Source of the DNA: Zymoseptoria tritici IPO323
Taxonomy: Eukaryota; Ascomycota; Dothideomycetes; Mycosphaerellales; Mycosphaerellaceae
NCBI RefSeq assembly: GCF_000219625.1
Contig: NC_018217.1
Span: 1,612,001 to 1,676,000, forward strand
Reading direction: 5' to 3'
Length of the DNA: 64,000 nucleotides
Position 1 is the first letter of the stretch, and each line of letters opens with the position of its first letter. The translations under genes and the position numbers were made by a program. Below, in pieces: positions 10,397 through 21,960 of this stretch. The notes under the pieces are model-generated. The model was not told the DNA's origin, did not search any database, and saw only the letters and a list, made by a program, of their open reading frames with translations.

Positions 10397-12330
10397 TCAC
10401 AGTCTGAAATGTCGGGACAATAAGCATGCTTCGAACAACGGCAAGAGAGAGATACTGCTATCGAGCCTACCCACAATTGACTGTTCACCATTGTACTGTC
10501 CATGACAAGCAAACATCACGTCTCGAATTGTACTTGTCGTAGAACTACCTCGGAGCGTAGACGGTCTACTCCGGCAAGTCCCTGCTGTCTCTTCGAATGG
10601 CCCTGTTCTCCCCTCGAGAGCGGCCTCGTGGAGATGACGAACGATACTCATCGTACCACTGAGCGTCGGCGGGGCCCTCCGGCATATACCTGTCGTATCT
10701 TCGAATGGCTCTGTCCTCCCCGGAAAGCGGTCTCGTGAAGACGCAGAACGATACTCATCGCCCCTCGACTCCCATGAGACATATCTGTCGTCTCTCCGTG
10801 TGTCCTCACGACAGTGACTTCGAGGCGGCGACGAAGGTCGTACGTTCAGGGCGCTCCTCGCTGTCTCCTGCCGCAGACGCTCGGATTTGATCTTCCTCTC
10901 CATGCCACCCCAGTTCACATTGCTGATAGAATCGCAAGGGACCAGCCGTCGTTCGTAGATATCTGCCGACACATCCCACGGGTAGAATGTGTAATACTCG
11001 CTCGTGTTGCTCTCAGCGCTTGATGTCGGCGATGCTGGAATCTCTACGTCGTCGACGCCGTCATTGGCTTCATGTAAGCACGACTGCCACTTGAGGATCG
11101 GATCAAGCCTGAGCTGGAAATAGGCATCATTAAAGCGTAGTTGTTCGGACGACTCGCTTTCTGCTCTTCCATCCCGCGACAGTTCGACTCCGTGGCCAAT
11201 CTCGGTGATGTAGTCCGGATTCACTTCGTCAAGACATATGAGACTTGCGCCGGCGGCGATTGCAGCTGTTCTTGAGATCCTCACCAATGCTTCACAGATC
11301 TTGACGTTCTTGGTTGCCAGGAGCAGATCTTCTAGACATGCCGACTCGTATTGCTCTTGACTTCGTCCTTCGCTTTTTTGAGCAGCCCCCCATAGTAGAA
11401 TAACTTGTCGTCGTCCAATCGTTCCCGGTGGCGGCCAAGATCCTTCACGTCACTTCGATATACTTCCGCTGCAATCAACGCTTCAATCGATTTTCTCGAG
11501 TGGATCCATGTCTTTGTCGTTTCACATTCGAGGAAAGCCTTCAGGGTTTCCTCCGCGACTCTTTCACGGCTGAGCTCTGTCTGTTCCAGGAAACATAGCT
11601 CATCGGTCACATCTTGAATGCGCATTGTGACTTTGCTTGGAGACACACGCCAACCTTTTCCGGAAGTCATGAACAGCTGCTTCGACCTTTCTTCAAGTTG
11701 TTGTAGATGCCTCAGCTGCATCCCGAGCTCTGATGCCTTGGAGCGGGAGTCGAGGGCGGAGTTCAGAGACTTCAAAACATGCCGCAGTAGTTCGTTAAAT
11801 ACAGGAGTGAGAATTGTTGCTTCAACCCCTTCGCAAAGCTCACTCGCAGACCTCCGAACGGTGTCTATTGCTGCAACGCGGGCGGTCTTCAATCTCTGAA
11901 GACTGTGCCATAGTGCATTTCGTACTGCAAGATCCTGCACGAATTCCTCGTTCTTGTGCAGTGCAAGGGGCGATGCGTTCAACAGCTGGATGGCGAGATT
12001 TTGGTCCTCAGCTTGGACGCGTTCAACGCTCGACTGGATCTCCTTGTCGATCCGGACCATGGACTTGAGCGCCGTCCTCAGACCTGCGAGTGCGCTCGTA
12101 GGTGCACTCGCGATATGGCTCCTCGAAGTTCGAGGTGGTTTGCTTTTCGATACACGCCAAGTGCGTACGACAAATTTGGGCGATCTCTCGACTCTGAACG
12201 ACTTTCGGCAGGCTCCTAAGAAGAATGCCGTGGTTGACTGTCTGTCGCGTGGCGGATCCGCGCCACGTTCCTCAGGTTCTTCGTGTTGAATTAGTGCGCG
12301 TAGAACCCATTCAATGCAAGAGTCCGCCAT
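10397..12330 (-). CDS. Hypothetical protein with helical N-terminal half and Arg/Ser-rich C-terminal half
   Basis: Two long minus-strand frames are probably one gene. The first runs from ATG 12330 (MADSCIEWVLRALIQ) to about 11460 and is helix-rich and charged (LRHVLKSLNSALDSRSKASELG, QQLEERSKQLF). The second frame is open without an ATG from about 11400 to 10397 and carries KICEALVRISRTAAIAAGAS, then an Arg/Ser/Glu-rich tail. They differ by one frame, so an intron of length 2 modulo 3 is needed, most likely between a GTATAT donor at 11463 and an AG near 11354; I could not fix it. I do not recognise the family. It lies just downstream of, and in the same direction as, another unknown gene. Confidence 0.5.
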
Positions 12331-12597
12331 GGCGTCGTGGATGTAGGCAGTTCTTGGATTCTTTCTGGATTCTTTCTGTTGAACAACAGTGCAACAGTTT
12401 GTACATGCTTTGTTCGGGACAAACATCTCTACCGGACTCGGAATCAGGTAAGGAACAAAGAATGCCAAGGAAAATTTACAATGCGAAAATCGACAACGCG
12501 AGCTTTCTTCCTATTGTCGACCAAAATCTCTCCTTCGACCTCAGACCGTTTGTCAGCCTGGACTGGCGACGCACCGCAGGGTCCTTGCACCGCGCAT

Positions 12598-14271
12598 TTA
12601 TGCCTTCTTGGCCGTCAAACCCCTCATGTCTGATGTGATTCCGGTCGTCCCTTGCTGCTCTACACCTTGATTGTAGACAGACTTGTGTTGCGCACTGCGC
12701 ATCGGATCCGCAGACTTGCCCCCCGCAGGCTCGCTGACATCAGTTCCGGAACTGTCAGAGTGACCACGTTTGCGTTTCAGTTCTGATCGTTCTGGCTGGG
12801 TCATGGATTTTGCGTTAGTCCGAGTGTGTTCTTGGTGGAAGCGTGATCTGAGTGCATCCCGGCGGCGTTTGTAATGCTCCCAAGACTCCAAATCCTCCAG
12901 GGTCTTGTCATATGCTTCGCCATCGATGCGTCCGCAATATAGCGTCTGGTCATGCAGCCGCCAATTGTATCGCTTCTTCATGATGGCGAAAATGATCTTG
13001 CTGTGCTTCGTCATGCGGCCACTCGAAGGTGCCATCGGTGTATCAAGCGGGAGACACAACAGCGTCATGTCGAGGTAGGAAGATTCCCGCACAGTGCGAC
13101 CGCCGACTTCGAGGACGTCGAACGGATACGAAGGGCCATCGCTACCAACCTCCACTATTTGCATGAAACGGTGCTGCTCGCTGGCAGGAACGCTTTCCTC
13201 GAAATTACCACCCCAGGATCCGCCCAAGTGTCCGTACGCGCAATTGCCCACGACTGCCACCGCGAAGAATGGTTTCAACTTCACTACCTGACCGCCAAAC
13301 TGAGCGGGAGTGAAGTTCGGGTCCGCGACTGCGGTGGAACGCCCCGGCTTGTGCCACGTCGTGACTACGTTAACAAATTCCGAATTGTCGAAGAGGCGCC
13401 GATTGTGGACGGCATTTGTGGATATGTCTGGGTGAGCAACCTCGCCCTTCAGTAATAACGACTCATAGTAGATTGCCTTCAAACGGTTAGCGACTTCTCG
13501 TTGCGCACGGGTAGCTGACCTAATAACGCACCTTTGTGACGACGTGGACTGCGTCTCGAACTTCTGGCGTGAATTGTTCCAAAGATGTTCCCTTGCGCAC
13601 TGACGCGTTCATGTCGAGATTACTGGCCAGAGGGCCCAGCAAACCTTCTAATCGCTCTGTAGCGCTCTGGCGAGTAGATGAATCGTTGATGTCGGGCATC
13701 TCGAGGTTGTGTTGCTGGGTTTTGATTTTGCACCTTGTCGACGGTTTCTGGTAGGTGTCCAAGAGGCGGGCTCCGCGGAAGGCTTGCGAACTGGGCTTGG
13801 TTCAACTCCGTCAGCAGCCGTAGTCTCGTCCAAGCGTATGTGATGGTGAAGTGCAGAATCGTCCCCGGAACCTGAGTCTGAGCGTGGTGCTGTCGTTGAG
13901 GCAGGTGAAGTGCTGGAACCATGCTCGGAGTCCGATGGCGGAGGCATCGCGCCTTCATTGTTCTTCACTTCGTCGGTGTACGCAGTGAACAGGGCCATGA
14001 TGCGCTGTCGTCCTTCATCGTCTGTGTTGAGCATGGCAGACATGAGGCCATCAACAGAGTTCCACTGCGAGCTCCAAGTCGCGCCCAAGGCCGTCCTCAA
14101 GTCGAGAAGTGACCGCTGCGCTCCGGCATCTGCTGTGTCGCTGTAATCAGAGATTGCCGCATCAGTATCGATTCGGTCATGCTGATCTTGCTGGCTGTCC
14201 GCGCGCTCTGCTGGCACGACCTGTGCACGGCTTGCGTCCGCCCTAGTCGAAACCCGAGCACTGTGTGGCAT
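12598..14271 (-). CDS. Hypothetical protein, at least 3 exons
   Basis: Starts at ATG 14271 (MPHSARVSTRADASRAQ). A first exon rich in Ser/Asp/Ala holds a helical patch (TWSSQWNSVDGLMSAML, RQRIMALFTAYTDEV). A second exon ending at 13532 encodes RQSATERLEGLLGPLASN and EQFTPEVRDAVHVVTK. An intron 13531-13477 (GTGCGT, GCTAAC branch) joins it in phase to 13476-12598, which has VVTTWHKPGRSTAVAD, LKPFFAVAVVGNCAYG and a basic, Ser-rich tail. The junction of exons 1 and 2 lies between about 13806 and 13699, but no strong donor is visible there. The last exon contains a globular domain (WHKPG to KKRYNWRLHDQTLYCG) that I cannot assign. Confidence 0.55.
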
Positions 14272-14622
14272 GCGTCAGAGTGTGGTGAGCTCAAGCGCAA
14301 GTGCGCCGAATCGAAGAAGAGTAAGGCGCCCGTCGAGAAGTCATAAGAGGGTGAGAAGGTAAGAGTCTTGATGTGTCGTAATCCTGTGTGCAGGGTGTTG
14401 TTTTCTATGCCGTTTCTGTGAAGCCAAGGCAAAAGTGACCCCTCCAAAAGGGTGAATGACGGGAAGCCCTGGCCGACCCACTCGAGTGAATGACGGTCGC
14501 CCGCTCGAAGTCAGAACACTCGGCGTGCATCCAGTCGGTATCAACTCTGCAAATCTGCACATCACGTTGTTGGACCAAGTGTGCCGGTCTTATTTTCGAT
14601 TCCAGTCCCCCGATCTTGCATC
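14272..14622. other. Intergenic, no gene seen
   Basis: A 351-bp gap between the stop of the VPS38-like gene and the start of the next minus-strand gene. It presumably holds the 3' end of the former and the promoter of the latter. No repeat or structured element is obvious. Confidence 0.4.
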
Positions 14623-16668
14623 TTATTTCTGCCCCGGCCCAGCACCGCTGATCTCTCTGAGTCTGTCAACTGCGCCCTTCGCCTTGCCATTCCCAAGCAA
14701 AGTCAAGCCCGACAAAGTACTGCTGGCAGAATCATGACTACCGACCCGCTCGTGTACTCGCGGCCGCGTCAACCCTCTGATGCCACCCATCTTTCTCCCA
14801 GGCAGCTCTCCTTCTCCGGCTGTTGCCACGTAGAGCAAATATTTCAAGTTTGGCAGGGTCTGCCGGATGTCAAGCACCTTCAAGCCAAAAGTATTCTCCA
14901 GTAATACCCGGATGTTCTCATTCAGCAGGAAAACTCCGTACTCGTATCGAAATCGAGGCACGCCTTTGCTGAAGAGCGGATATAGTCGGAGTTTGTCTTC
15001 GGCGGCTTGAGAGTTGGAGGTCGTGTTGGACTTCAGGATGCTGACTGGATCGTAGACTGTACTGGTACTGCCGCGAGGCATGACCGGATACGGCAACGAT
15101 TGTGAGAGGTAGAAAGCCATAAGTTGGAGTGTGTGAGCAATGTGGCCGAGAGCTGCCGAAACGACTTCCGGCGGTTCCGAATCCAGTTGCTCGCTATTCG
15201 GAAGATGTAGTTCTCGGATTGAGAATGCAAGGGTCTTGCCTGGTACAGGCTGTATGGGATAGCATTTCTGCAGATCCTCACAAATGCGACGCCTCTGACT
15301 TTGGATTGTACTTTCCAACGCACTATTGTGTTCCTTCCACGCCGGGAGCTCAGGCTTGGCTTCATTGACATCCTGCCATTTGGACTGCCGTGCAGCAGCG
15401 TCAGACGTCATCAAGGACCGTCTGGTCTCTAGAGAAACTCGTCTCTCTTCTGACTGTTTGCGAGCCTTTTCAAGCTGCTTCTGGACGGTCCTCTTTGCAA
15501 AGTCGATTGTCTTCAAGCGGTCTTCGGCCTCAGCGACTTGATCTCGCTCCGTCAGAGCGGCCTTGTTGGTTCGGAGGATATCTTCCAGGTCTCTTGCAAG
15601 CTGGTCCCGCGCGGCCAGCGCATCCTGGATACTGTCGTCCAGTTTGGACAGACGGAGTAGGGCATCGAACGAAGAGCTCAAGGTCGGGCGCTGCGTGGAA
15701 CTCTGGGCCAGCTCGAAATGAGCGGTCGCTGGAATGAAGTCTGAAAGGGAGGCACCTTTTGTCGTGTAGACGCCATCGGTGAAATGTAAAATGATCGAGT
15801 TTCGAGGTAGCGACCGGTCGACATGATCGAGCTGCGAGATGTCAATACTCGTACTGCGCAGCGTCGTCATGAACTACACACATTCTTTCCCAGGTATTGG
15901 AGCCCTCCTAGCTCTATCGCCAATTGCACAAGCTGCAGCCAGTCATCGGCTTTGCTGCCCTGCACCCAGAGACGGAGGACAAGTCGATCCGACCTTGTAA
16001 TGGCAGGTCCGCACAGAGACCAATCAATTGATCTGAACGTGGGATTCATGGTCTTCTCAACTGTCTCTGAGACGTATACAGGTTCTACTGGACTTAGTCA
16101 GCATGTCCATCCACATTGTACAGTCCTTCAATGCCTACCGACCTGCAATGCCATCAACATGCAAGCTGAAGAACACATCAGCCATTCGGCCTCTTGTGAC
16201 AGCCTCCAGCCTCTGTTGTCTCTTTTGTGGCGTGGCTGTGGCCCACTCCATTGTGCTCCTTCGTTTCGTCCTGCCGAGCTCTGGTCTCTTGGTTGGTGAT
16301 GTCAACGCCATGCTCTTGGGCCTCTGCTTCTGCCTAGCACCCGATATGCTGGCATTGTGTTCTGCCTCCTCGAAAACCTCGGATCCCTCCGGCGACGCGT
16401 GGGCGCTATCCGCGCGCAGGTCGGTCGAGCTTCGCGAGTGACCTATCGTCTGCTGTTCTCGCAAGGCAACCAGCTTCGCGGGCGAGTTGAGTGTCTGAGG
16501 AAGAGCGTCATCGTCTATCGTCTTGCCTCGAGAGCGTGTGGCGAGCTTTGGGTCGAGCGATAAATTACGCAGCGATATTGAGAGTAGGTTCCGAAGCTTG
16601 TGATTGTAGGGAAGAAGCCATGGTCGCTCAGCCCGGCTGAAGGACATGGCGGCAGACGGTTGCGCCAT
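14623..16668 (-). CDS. VPS38: VPS38/UVRAG-type subunit of PI3-kinase complex II, 3 exons
   Basis: Exons 16668-16143, 16087-15882 and 15831-14623 (646 residues). Introns are 55 and 50 nt with GCTGAC and ATTGAC branch-like sites. N-terminal part: LRNLLSISLRNLSL and GRMADVFFSLH; then a C2-like portion with VYVSETVEKTMNPTFRS and SIILHFTDGVY; a coiled coil with many Arg/Glu/Lys around residues 300-390; and the Atg14/Vps38/UVRAG C-terminal domain with YPLFSKGVPRFRYEYGVFLL, FGLKVLDIRQTLPNLKYLL. This subunit targets Vps34-Vps15-Vps30 to endosomes for vacuolar sorting. The start at 16668 is the first ATG in frame; 16647 is an alternative. The C2 plus LPNLKYLL layout favours VPS38/UVRAG over ATG14. Confidence 0.85.
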
Positions 16669-17195
16669 GCATCCTGTGACTGCTACCACCTAGGCGATGG
16701 TGGTAAGTGATCACGGTCGCTTGAAGCAGCGAAGAGCTCGAGTGTGAATGTGAATGTCGGCATAGCAAGCATAGGTGAGGTGCCGATGGAAATGGGCGAA
16801 CTTTTATGCCTCAGGCATGAACGATCTGGTTGTGGCTTCCTTCCTTCTGCCGTGTCTTACGAGTCTACTTTGTGGCCTACGTAAGGTAACCCATCAACAC
16901 GTCTCACTGACAGGCGACTTGGGATAAATGCCGGAGCCTTTTGCTATACACGTCGACCGCAATTATTGCGGGTTTCGGTTTCCGCAAAAGCGAAAGATCG
17001 GAAATATCTCTCCCACCACCCGTCTCCCTGGCAATCAGCAACAAGCGGACTGCCACCATCCAAGCACAGGTACGTGACCCGGCCATTCCCTTCTGTCGTC
17101 CTACACATCCCGTCGATCAAGATTTCCGGCCACATTCGCACCGGAGGCAGGGATATCAGAAACGGCATTCACCCCAGTGTCCACGGCCCTGGCTA
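16669..17195. other. Intergenic, no gene seen
   Basis: 527 bp between the promoter side of the VPS38-like gene and the stop of the next minus-strand gene. Open frames here have no protein-like composition and no homologous look. No repeats were noticed. Confidence 0.4.
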
Positions 17196-17601
17196 TCAAG
17201 CACTTTCCTCCTCACTTCCCTCGTCAGGTTTGTCCGCCTCAACAGTGTCGTCGCCCTTTTGAACATTCACCCAGATGTCCGTTGTTGTGTATTTTTCTTC
17301 CTGGTACTCGGTGGCGAAGGGAAAGCCAGGAACGAATGTGCCGTATGGCTCGCTGTAGCCGCATTCCTCATCTGGCATCGACAATCGAACAATCACGAAT
17401 GCGTCGGGGCCAGCCATAGTCCACAAGATCTCTGGCCCTGTTGTTGGCTATTGCTAAGCAGCTGTAGACTCCGATCACTTCAAGCTCAGTTTCCTGATGC
17501 TTTCCGGATGTCTTCTGCATGACCATATAGACTGCTGATGAGGTCGTTTTCCGCGTCGCTTTGGCGACCCGTGGCTTCCGAGGAGGTGTGGCGCGCTTCA
17601 T
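17196..17601 (-). pseudogene. Small hypothetical gene, apparently frameshifted near 17405
   Basis: One frame from ATG 17601 gives MKRATPPRKPRVAKATRKTT, then SSAVYMVMQKTSG, ETELEVIGVYSCLAIANNRA and RDLVD, and then runs off into unlikely sequence. A different frame from about 17420 continues in the same style with MAGPDAFVIVRLSMPDEE, YGTFVPGFPF and an acidic end. The two join smoothly only if one base is dropped around 17405-17410; no plausible intron fits, because the nearest GT...AG pairs are far too short. Either the gene is broken by a one-base insertion, the base is a sequencing error, or I missed an unusual intron. The basic N-terminus suggests a nuclear protein, but there is no recognised domain. 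Confidence 0.45.
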
Positions 17602-18040
17602 TGCTCTTGGAGATCTGATTGTCGTGCGTTGACGCGATCTCAACTGACCATGTCGAAGAACGGATGGTGTCTCCCCACACGTCAGCCGCGCTGTCGCGTC
17701 GTTTTGGCGCATCCTTGCAAGACTTGACTGGGGTTGTCAAGAACGTCCGTCATCCTTGTGAATGAAATCAGCAAAGGATCGAACGCCGCCCAGATACCAG
17801 CGGAGGATCAAACTGGCAGGACACTCATGGGTCATGCTTGGGAAGCGGTCGATCGGAGTTGAAAGCATGAATGGATGCACTCACTCATCCTAAAGCACGC
17901 CGGAAGGACATCGGCTTCGGTGGTCATGCGGAGCCCTCGCTTGTTCTAGGCAGCGGCCGGGCTCCCAAGTCATGAGTCTTCACATCTCTTTCACAACCGC
18001 AGGCAAGCACCACACGCCTGACTGATGAGATCTCCCCGGA
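17602..18040. other. Intergenic, divergent promoter region
   Basis: About 440 bp between the start of the small minus-strand gene and the start of the NTF2-like gene. It would serve as a bidirectional promoter. No repeat or gene is seen. Confidence 0.4.
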
Positions 18041-18541
18041 ATGGCCAGCGGATCAGCATATCTCCAACCATACTACTCCCGGCTGGAGGAAGAGACCTCG
18101 GTCATCGAAGAAAGCCTGGCGAATATCACAACAGCCATCCTCCACGCGCATACTTCGAAAGACCCCCAAGGGTACGACGTTATCCGAGCTCACTGCCATA
18201 TCGGGCTTCAGGTACATCACGCACTACTGGAACCCATCCCATCAACAACCAATCTGGAGGCTCATCTGGCCGTGGTGAACGACATTAGAGCGGCATCGTC
18301 CGGGCTGAATGTCAAGTCGTACAACTATTCACCTTTGGTGTCTGAGGATAAACGACGAGCAGTGGTCTGGTTTACGACTCCCGGCTCCGGGCTTCCCGGG
18401 GACTTTCTGACCAATCGTGAGTCTGTACACACCGCCTACTGGCGACGACGTGAAACGGATGGAATTTGGGAAATGTACAAGCTTTCTGCCATTCGAGGTC
18501 CAGGAACTCTCTTCTACCAGGCTGGGGATTGGAAGTTCTGA
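18041..18541 (+). CDS. Small NTF2/SnoaL-like hypothetical protein
   Basis: A single-exon frame of 166 residues starting MASGSAYLQPYYSRLEEET. The length, an early helix with LANITTAILHAHTSKD, and alternating strand segments (RAVVWFTTPGSGLPG, VHTAYWRRRETDGIWEMYKLS, GPGTLFYQAGDW) resemble fungal proteins of the NTF2-like superfamily, in which 'W....DGKW.I' is a usual ending. The assignment is by shape and these patches only; no catalytic residues can be named. It has independent upstream and downstream gaps. Confidence 0.6.
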   Translation: MASGSAYLQPYYSRLEEETSVIEESLANITTAILHAHTSKDPQGYDVIRAHCHIGLQVHHALLEPIPSTTNLEAHLAVVNDIRAASSGLNVKSYNYSPLVSEDKRRAVVWFTTPGSGLPGDFLTNRESVHTAYWRRRETDGIWEMYKLSAIRGPGTLFYQAGDWKF

Positions 18542-20107
18542 TGTTGATGCCGCAGATCTGTAGGCCGAACTCGAAGCGGGTCTTCTGTCTGCATTCTTTC
18601 CATCGACGGCTTGCTTCGCACATCGTCTCGAAAGCCGCACGAGATTATGCCAGTCAGCACGCAAGACCCGCATGGTTTCTCATGCTCAAGCTCGGCCTTC
18701 TGAGCGGAGGGGCTGCCGATCGAGACATTTCTGAAAAGATGGGAAGCGTTGCAGCGGTGATCCTGCCAGGAAGAGAATATCAGCTTGCACACAACTTGCC
18801 AGGGAGGTCGCCACGTTGTTGCACCACCACGAGAGTTGCAGGCACGAGGATGATGGTGGTCACGAGAGTTGCACGCTAATGACGGAAGAATTGATACGGC
18901 ATGTCTCGGATGGAGCCGCACTCGTGGTTGACGATGGCGAATTTGCAGGCGACTATGGTTGGTCGGCTGCTTTCCGTTCGTCCATGAGGCGAACCGTATG
19001 TGAAACCAACCACAGAAGGACGAAGGAAGTCTCCCCGAACCAACCACAAGGGACAGAGCGTAACATCGCTGCCCAGACTCGAGCCTCTTGAGAGCCTCAG
19101 TCAGGGATCGGCCGTTGCTGGAAGTGACAAGATCCCGCTCGTTGTAGTGTGAGTGCGCCACAACGCACTTCGAGTTTCTCCACTGGTCGTACAGACGGAT
19201 ATCATTTCGGCCCCCGCTGCCAAACGATCTGCCGGAGCCACCATCCCAAGCGATCCTTGTCAATTTTATTTTCCGCCATTCGCGAGGCATCCTCTATAGT
19301 GTCCGTACATAGTGCCACATGCAAAGTTATCTGAACGAATCGCAGAGCCAGCCGGACAACCCATCAGCCGAAGTTGGAAGCCATGGTCGGCTACAAGACC
19401 GCATGCGGGCGACTCCGAAAAAGCGAATGCGAACCAGCGTCTAGTTGATAGGCCGCGACTGCCAACAGCCGAGTTTGTGGCGCAAATAAGCTCTGTCACT
19501 GAGCCTTGATCGTGCTTGTCACGCTTGTGTTGATGCTTGGCAGCGTCGATCTTTGCTTCGCTCTGGAGGGGGCCCAATGCCTCCCCGCGCACTGGAACCT
19601 ACCAAGGCTCGCCAATCACAGGACGTATGCACTGAACTGTCGCGGTCATGGAGCGAAGCACATGAACCGGTACGCCGCCTTGGGCCATTCCGATAGGCGT
19701 GCGAAGCTTCCTGCCAAAGTCCTCGCGCCTGGCATTCATCTACATGGTAGACGAATGCTATCGTCGAAGCACGAGTTGGAAAGAGTCCGTACCGCCATAT
19801 CTCCTTCCTTTACCGGCTTGGAGCACTGCACTACGATACTGCACTACGATAGTGCGTGATCTCTTTCGTACTGGCTTCCCTGCATGTCGATGTTTACCCA
19901 ATTCGGAAGGTAGCACTCGTCCTCTCTATCCGGTAGCTTCGGCGTGTCTCTTTGAAGCGCCAAATTGCATCAAGTCGCCGAACAACCACGCCAGATGACC
20001 ACGGCGATTTGACTGGACTGATTGATTTGAATGTTGGTAGAATGTCTCCTTCTCCATTGAGCTCTAGTGTCGAGGAGGTCGTTGACCGAGACTTGCTGAG
20101 CGCGAGG
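18542..20107. other. Intergenic stretch with minor direct repeats
   Basis: About 1.57 kb without a convincing gene. A 258-codon minus-strand frame (18514-19290) is Arg/Ser/His-rich and looks accidental. Two short direct repeats stand out: CACGAGAGTTGCA at 18828 and 18861, and CTGCACTACGATA twice in tandem near 19827-19852. The right end is the promoter of the aspartic protease gene. Confidence 0.5.
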
Positions 20108-20116
20108 TATATAAAT
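20108..20116 (+). promoter_or_regulatory. TATA box of the aspartic protease gene
   Basis: TATATAAAT lies 87-95 bp upstream of the protease ATG, at a distance suited to a start site about 50-60 bp before the ATG. Strong TATA boxes are common in highly or inducibly expressed secreted-enzyme genes. Confidence 0.6.
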
Positions 20117-20202
20117 CGCTCTTCCTATCACCATGGACAGACAACACAACTCTCTCACATCTCCAACGACCTCCCGACAACCCATCAGACACCGTTTCCA
20201 AG

Positions 20203-21634
20203 ATGCACAACATCCTCGTCACTTCAGCCCTCGTGGCGTCCGCCACACTGTCCATGGCTGGACCAGCTGGATTCCCAGGCACCAAAACCTTCCAAGTCGC
20301 TCAAGTCCCCGCTGGCCAAGTCCTCAAGAGTGGTCCCATCCAGATGGCGAAGACCTACGGCAAGTATTCCAAGCACGGAGCCAAGGCACCAGCGGACGTT
20401 TCCAGAGCGGCGGCAGCTGCTACCCAGAGCGGAAGTGTCAAGGCGTCTCCTGAGCAGTTCGACCAGTCCTACCTTTGCCCGGTGACTGTTGGAGGACAGA
20501 CGCTCAACTTGGACTTCGATACCGGCTCAGCCGATTTGTGAGTTGCTGCTCCAGCCATGGACCTTCGCTCTTCGCATGGTGCTAACTGCAAGCAGGTGGG
20601 TCTACTCCAACTCTCAACCTTCGAGCCAGCAGACCGGACATTCCGTTTACACCCCTGGCTCTACCGCCAAGCGTCTCTCCGGCCAGACCTGGAAGATCAG
20701 CTATGGCGATGGATCTGGTGCTTCCGGAATCGTGTACTCCGACAAGGTGGTCGTCGGGGGCGTCACTGCCACCGGCCAGGCCGTCGAGGCTGCACAGACT
20801 GTCTCGGACGAGTTCGTTCAAGACGTGGACAATGACGGGCTTCTCGGTTTGGCGTTCAGCAGCATCAACACTGTTTCTCCCACTCAGCAGAAGACTTTCT
20901 TCGATACTGTCAAGAGCTCGCTCGCCAAGCAGCTCTTCACTTGCGATTTGAAGGCTGGCAGGGCAGGCACGTACGATTTTGGGTGAGTTTGCAGCATTCC
21001 TACCGGAGATCAGACACAAAGACTGACTGTGACATAGATACATCGATGCCAACAAGCACACCGGTACCATTACTTATGTCTCAGTAGACTCCAGCCAGGG
21101 GTTCTGGACCTTCAACGCTGGCGGCTACTCTGCTGGGTCGGCGGCCGTTTCTGGGAGCATCGGATCTGCCATCGCTGACACTGGCACGTCCCTTGTATAC
21201 CTCCCGACCGACGTGGTCACTGCCTACTACTCCAAGCTCTCCGGCGCCGCCTACGATAGCAACCAAGGAGGTAAGACCGTAATGCAAAAGGCCTGCAGCT
21301 CGGCCTGAGACTGTCTCTCAGGCTATGCAGCAGGTCTGAGTCTATCACAAGATGTGACCGTCTGAGCAATGGCTGATTAGATTTAGGATACACATTTCCC
21401 TGTTCTCGGTCCCCACCCAACTTCAACGTGAAGATCGGAACTCAGACCTTCACAATCCCAGGCTCCTACATCAAATACGCCCCCGTGGACAGCTCCGGCA
21501 GCACTTGCTTCGGCGGCATCCAGAGGAACACTGGCATCGGCTTCACCATCTTCGGAGATGTCTTCCTCAAGGCCGTCTTCGCTGTCTTCGATGTCAGCAC
21601 CGGCTCTCCCCGTTTGGGACTGGCTCCTCAGTAA
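20203..21634 (+). CDS. Secreted pepsin-type aspartic protease, 4 exons
   Basis: Exons 20203-20537, 20596-20982, 21038-21270 and 21387-21634 give 400 residues with closing phases. [20 protein letters not shown] is a signal peptide; a basic propeptide follows ([12 protein letters not shown]); the mature enzyme begins near residue 75. The catalytic motifs are [11 protein letters not shown] (split by intron 1) and [13 protein letters not shown]. Flap-region [12 protein letters not shown] and the C-terminal [26 protein letters not shown] are typical of penicillopepsin/aspergillopepsin I (family A1). It acts outside the cell at acid pH (family knowledge). Each intron starts with GTGAGT or GTAAGA. 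No cluster partners are seen. Confidence 0.92.
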
Positions 21635-21960
21635 ATGTGAGGTGCTGCAGTTGAAATTAGAGCGATGAGACTCGGCGGGAACGAGTTGCGAATCTACATT
21701 TAGCAAGCGGCGGAGTTTGGACACTAGGTCATACCTACGAATGAGACGTCTTCTTGTCAATCGTAAACTTCTGTCGGTGGTGATGTAGTATCTGCCATGT
21801 GCATCCACATCCCGGCTTCAAATATTGAAGGGTGACCAATCAAACTCCGAACTGAATCGATTTGGAATCAGGACAACAGCCAGAGCGAGGTAAGCTCTGC
21901 ACTGCCGTCTTTGCCATCCCCCGTCCTCTTCTCCCATCACAACCAATCTGAGTAGGCTAC
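21635..21960. other. Intergenic, 3' side of protease gene
   Basis: 326 bp between the protease stop and the end of the transporter relic (convergent). Nothing recognisable is present. Confidence 0.4.

Noticed and set aside
18514..19290. 258-codon frame on the minus strand.
   Set aside because: Arg/Ser/His/Cys-rich, no recognisable motif, overlaps the end of the NTF2-like gene, and looks like a chance open frame in GC-rich DNA.
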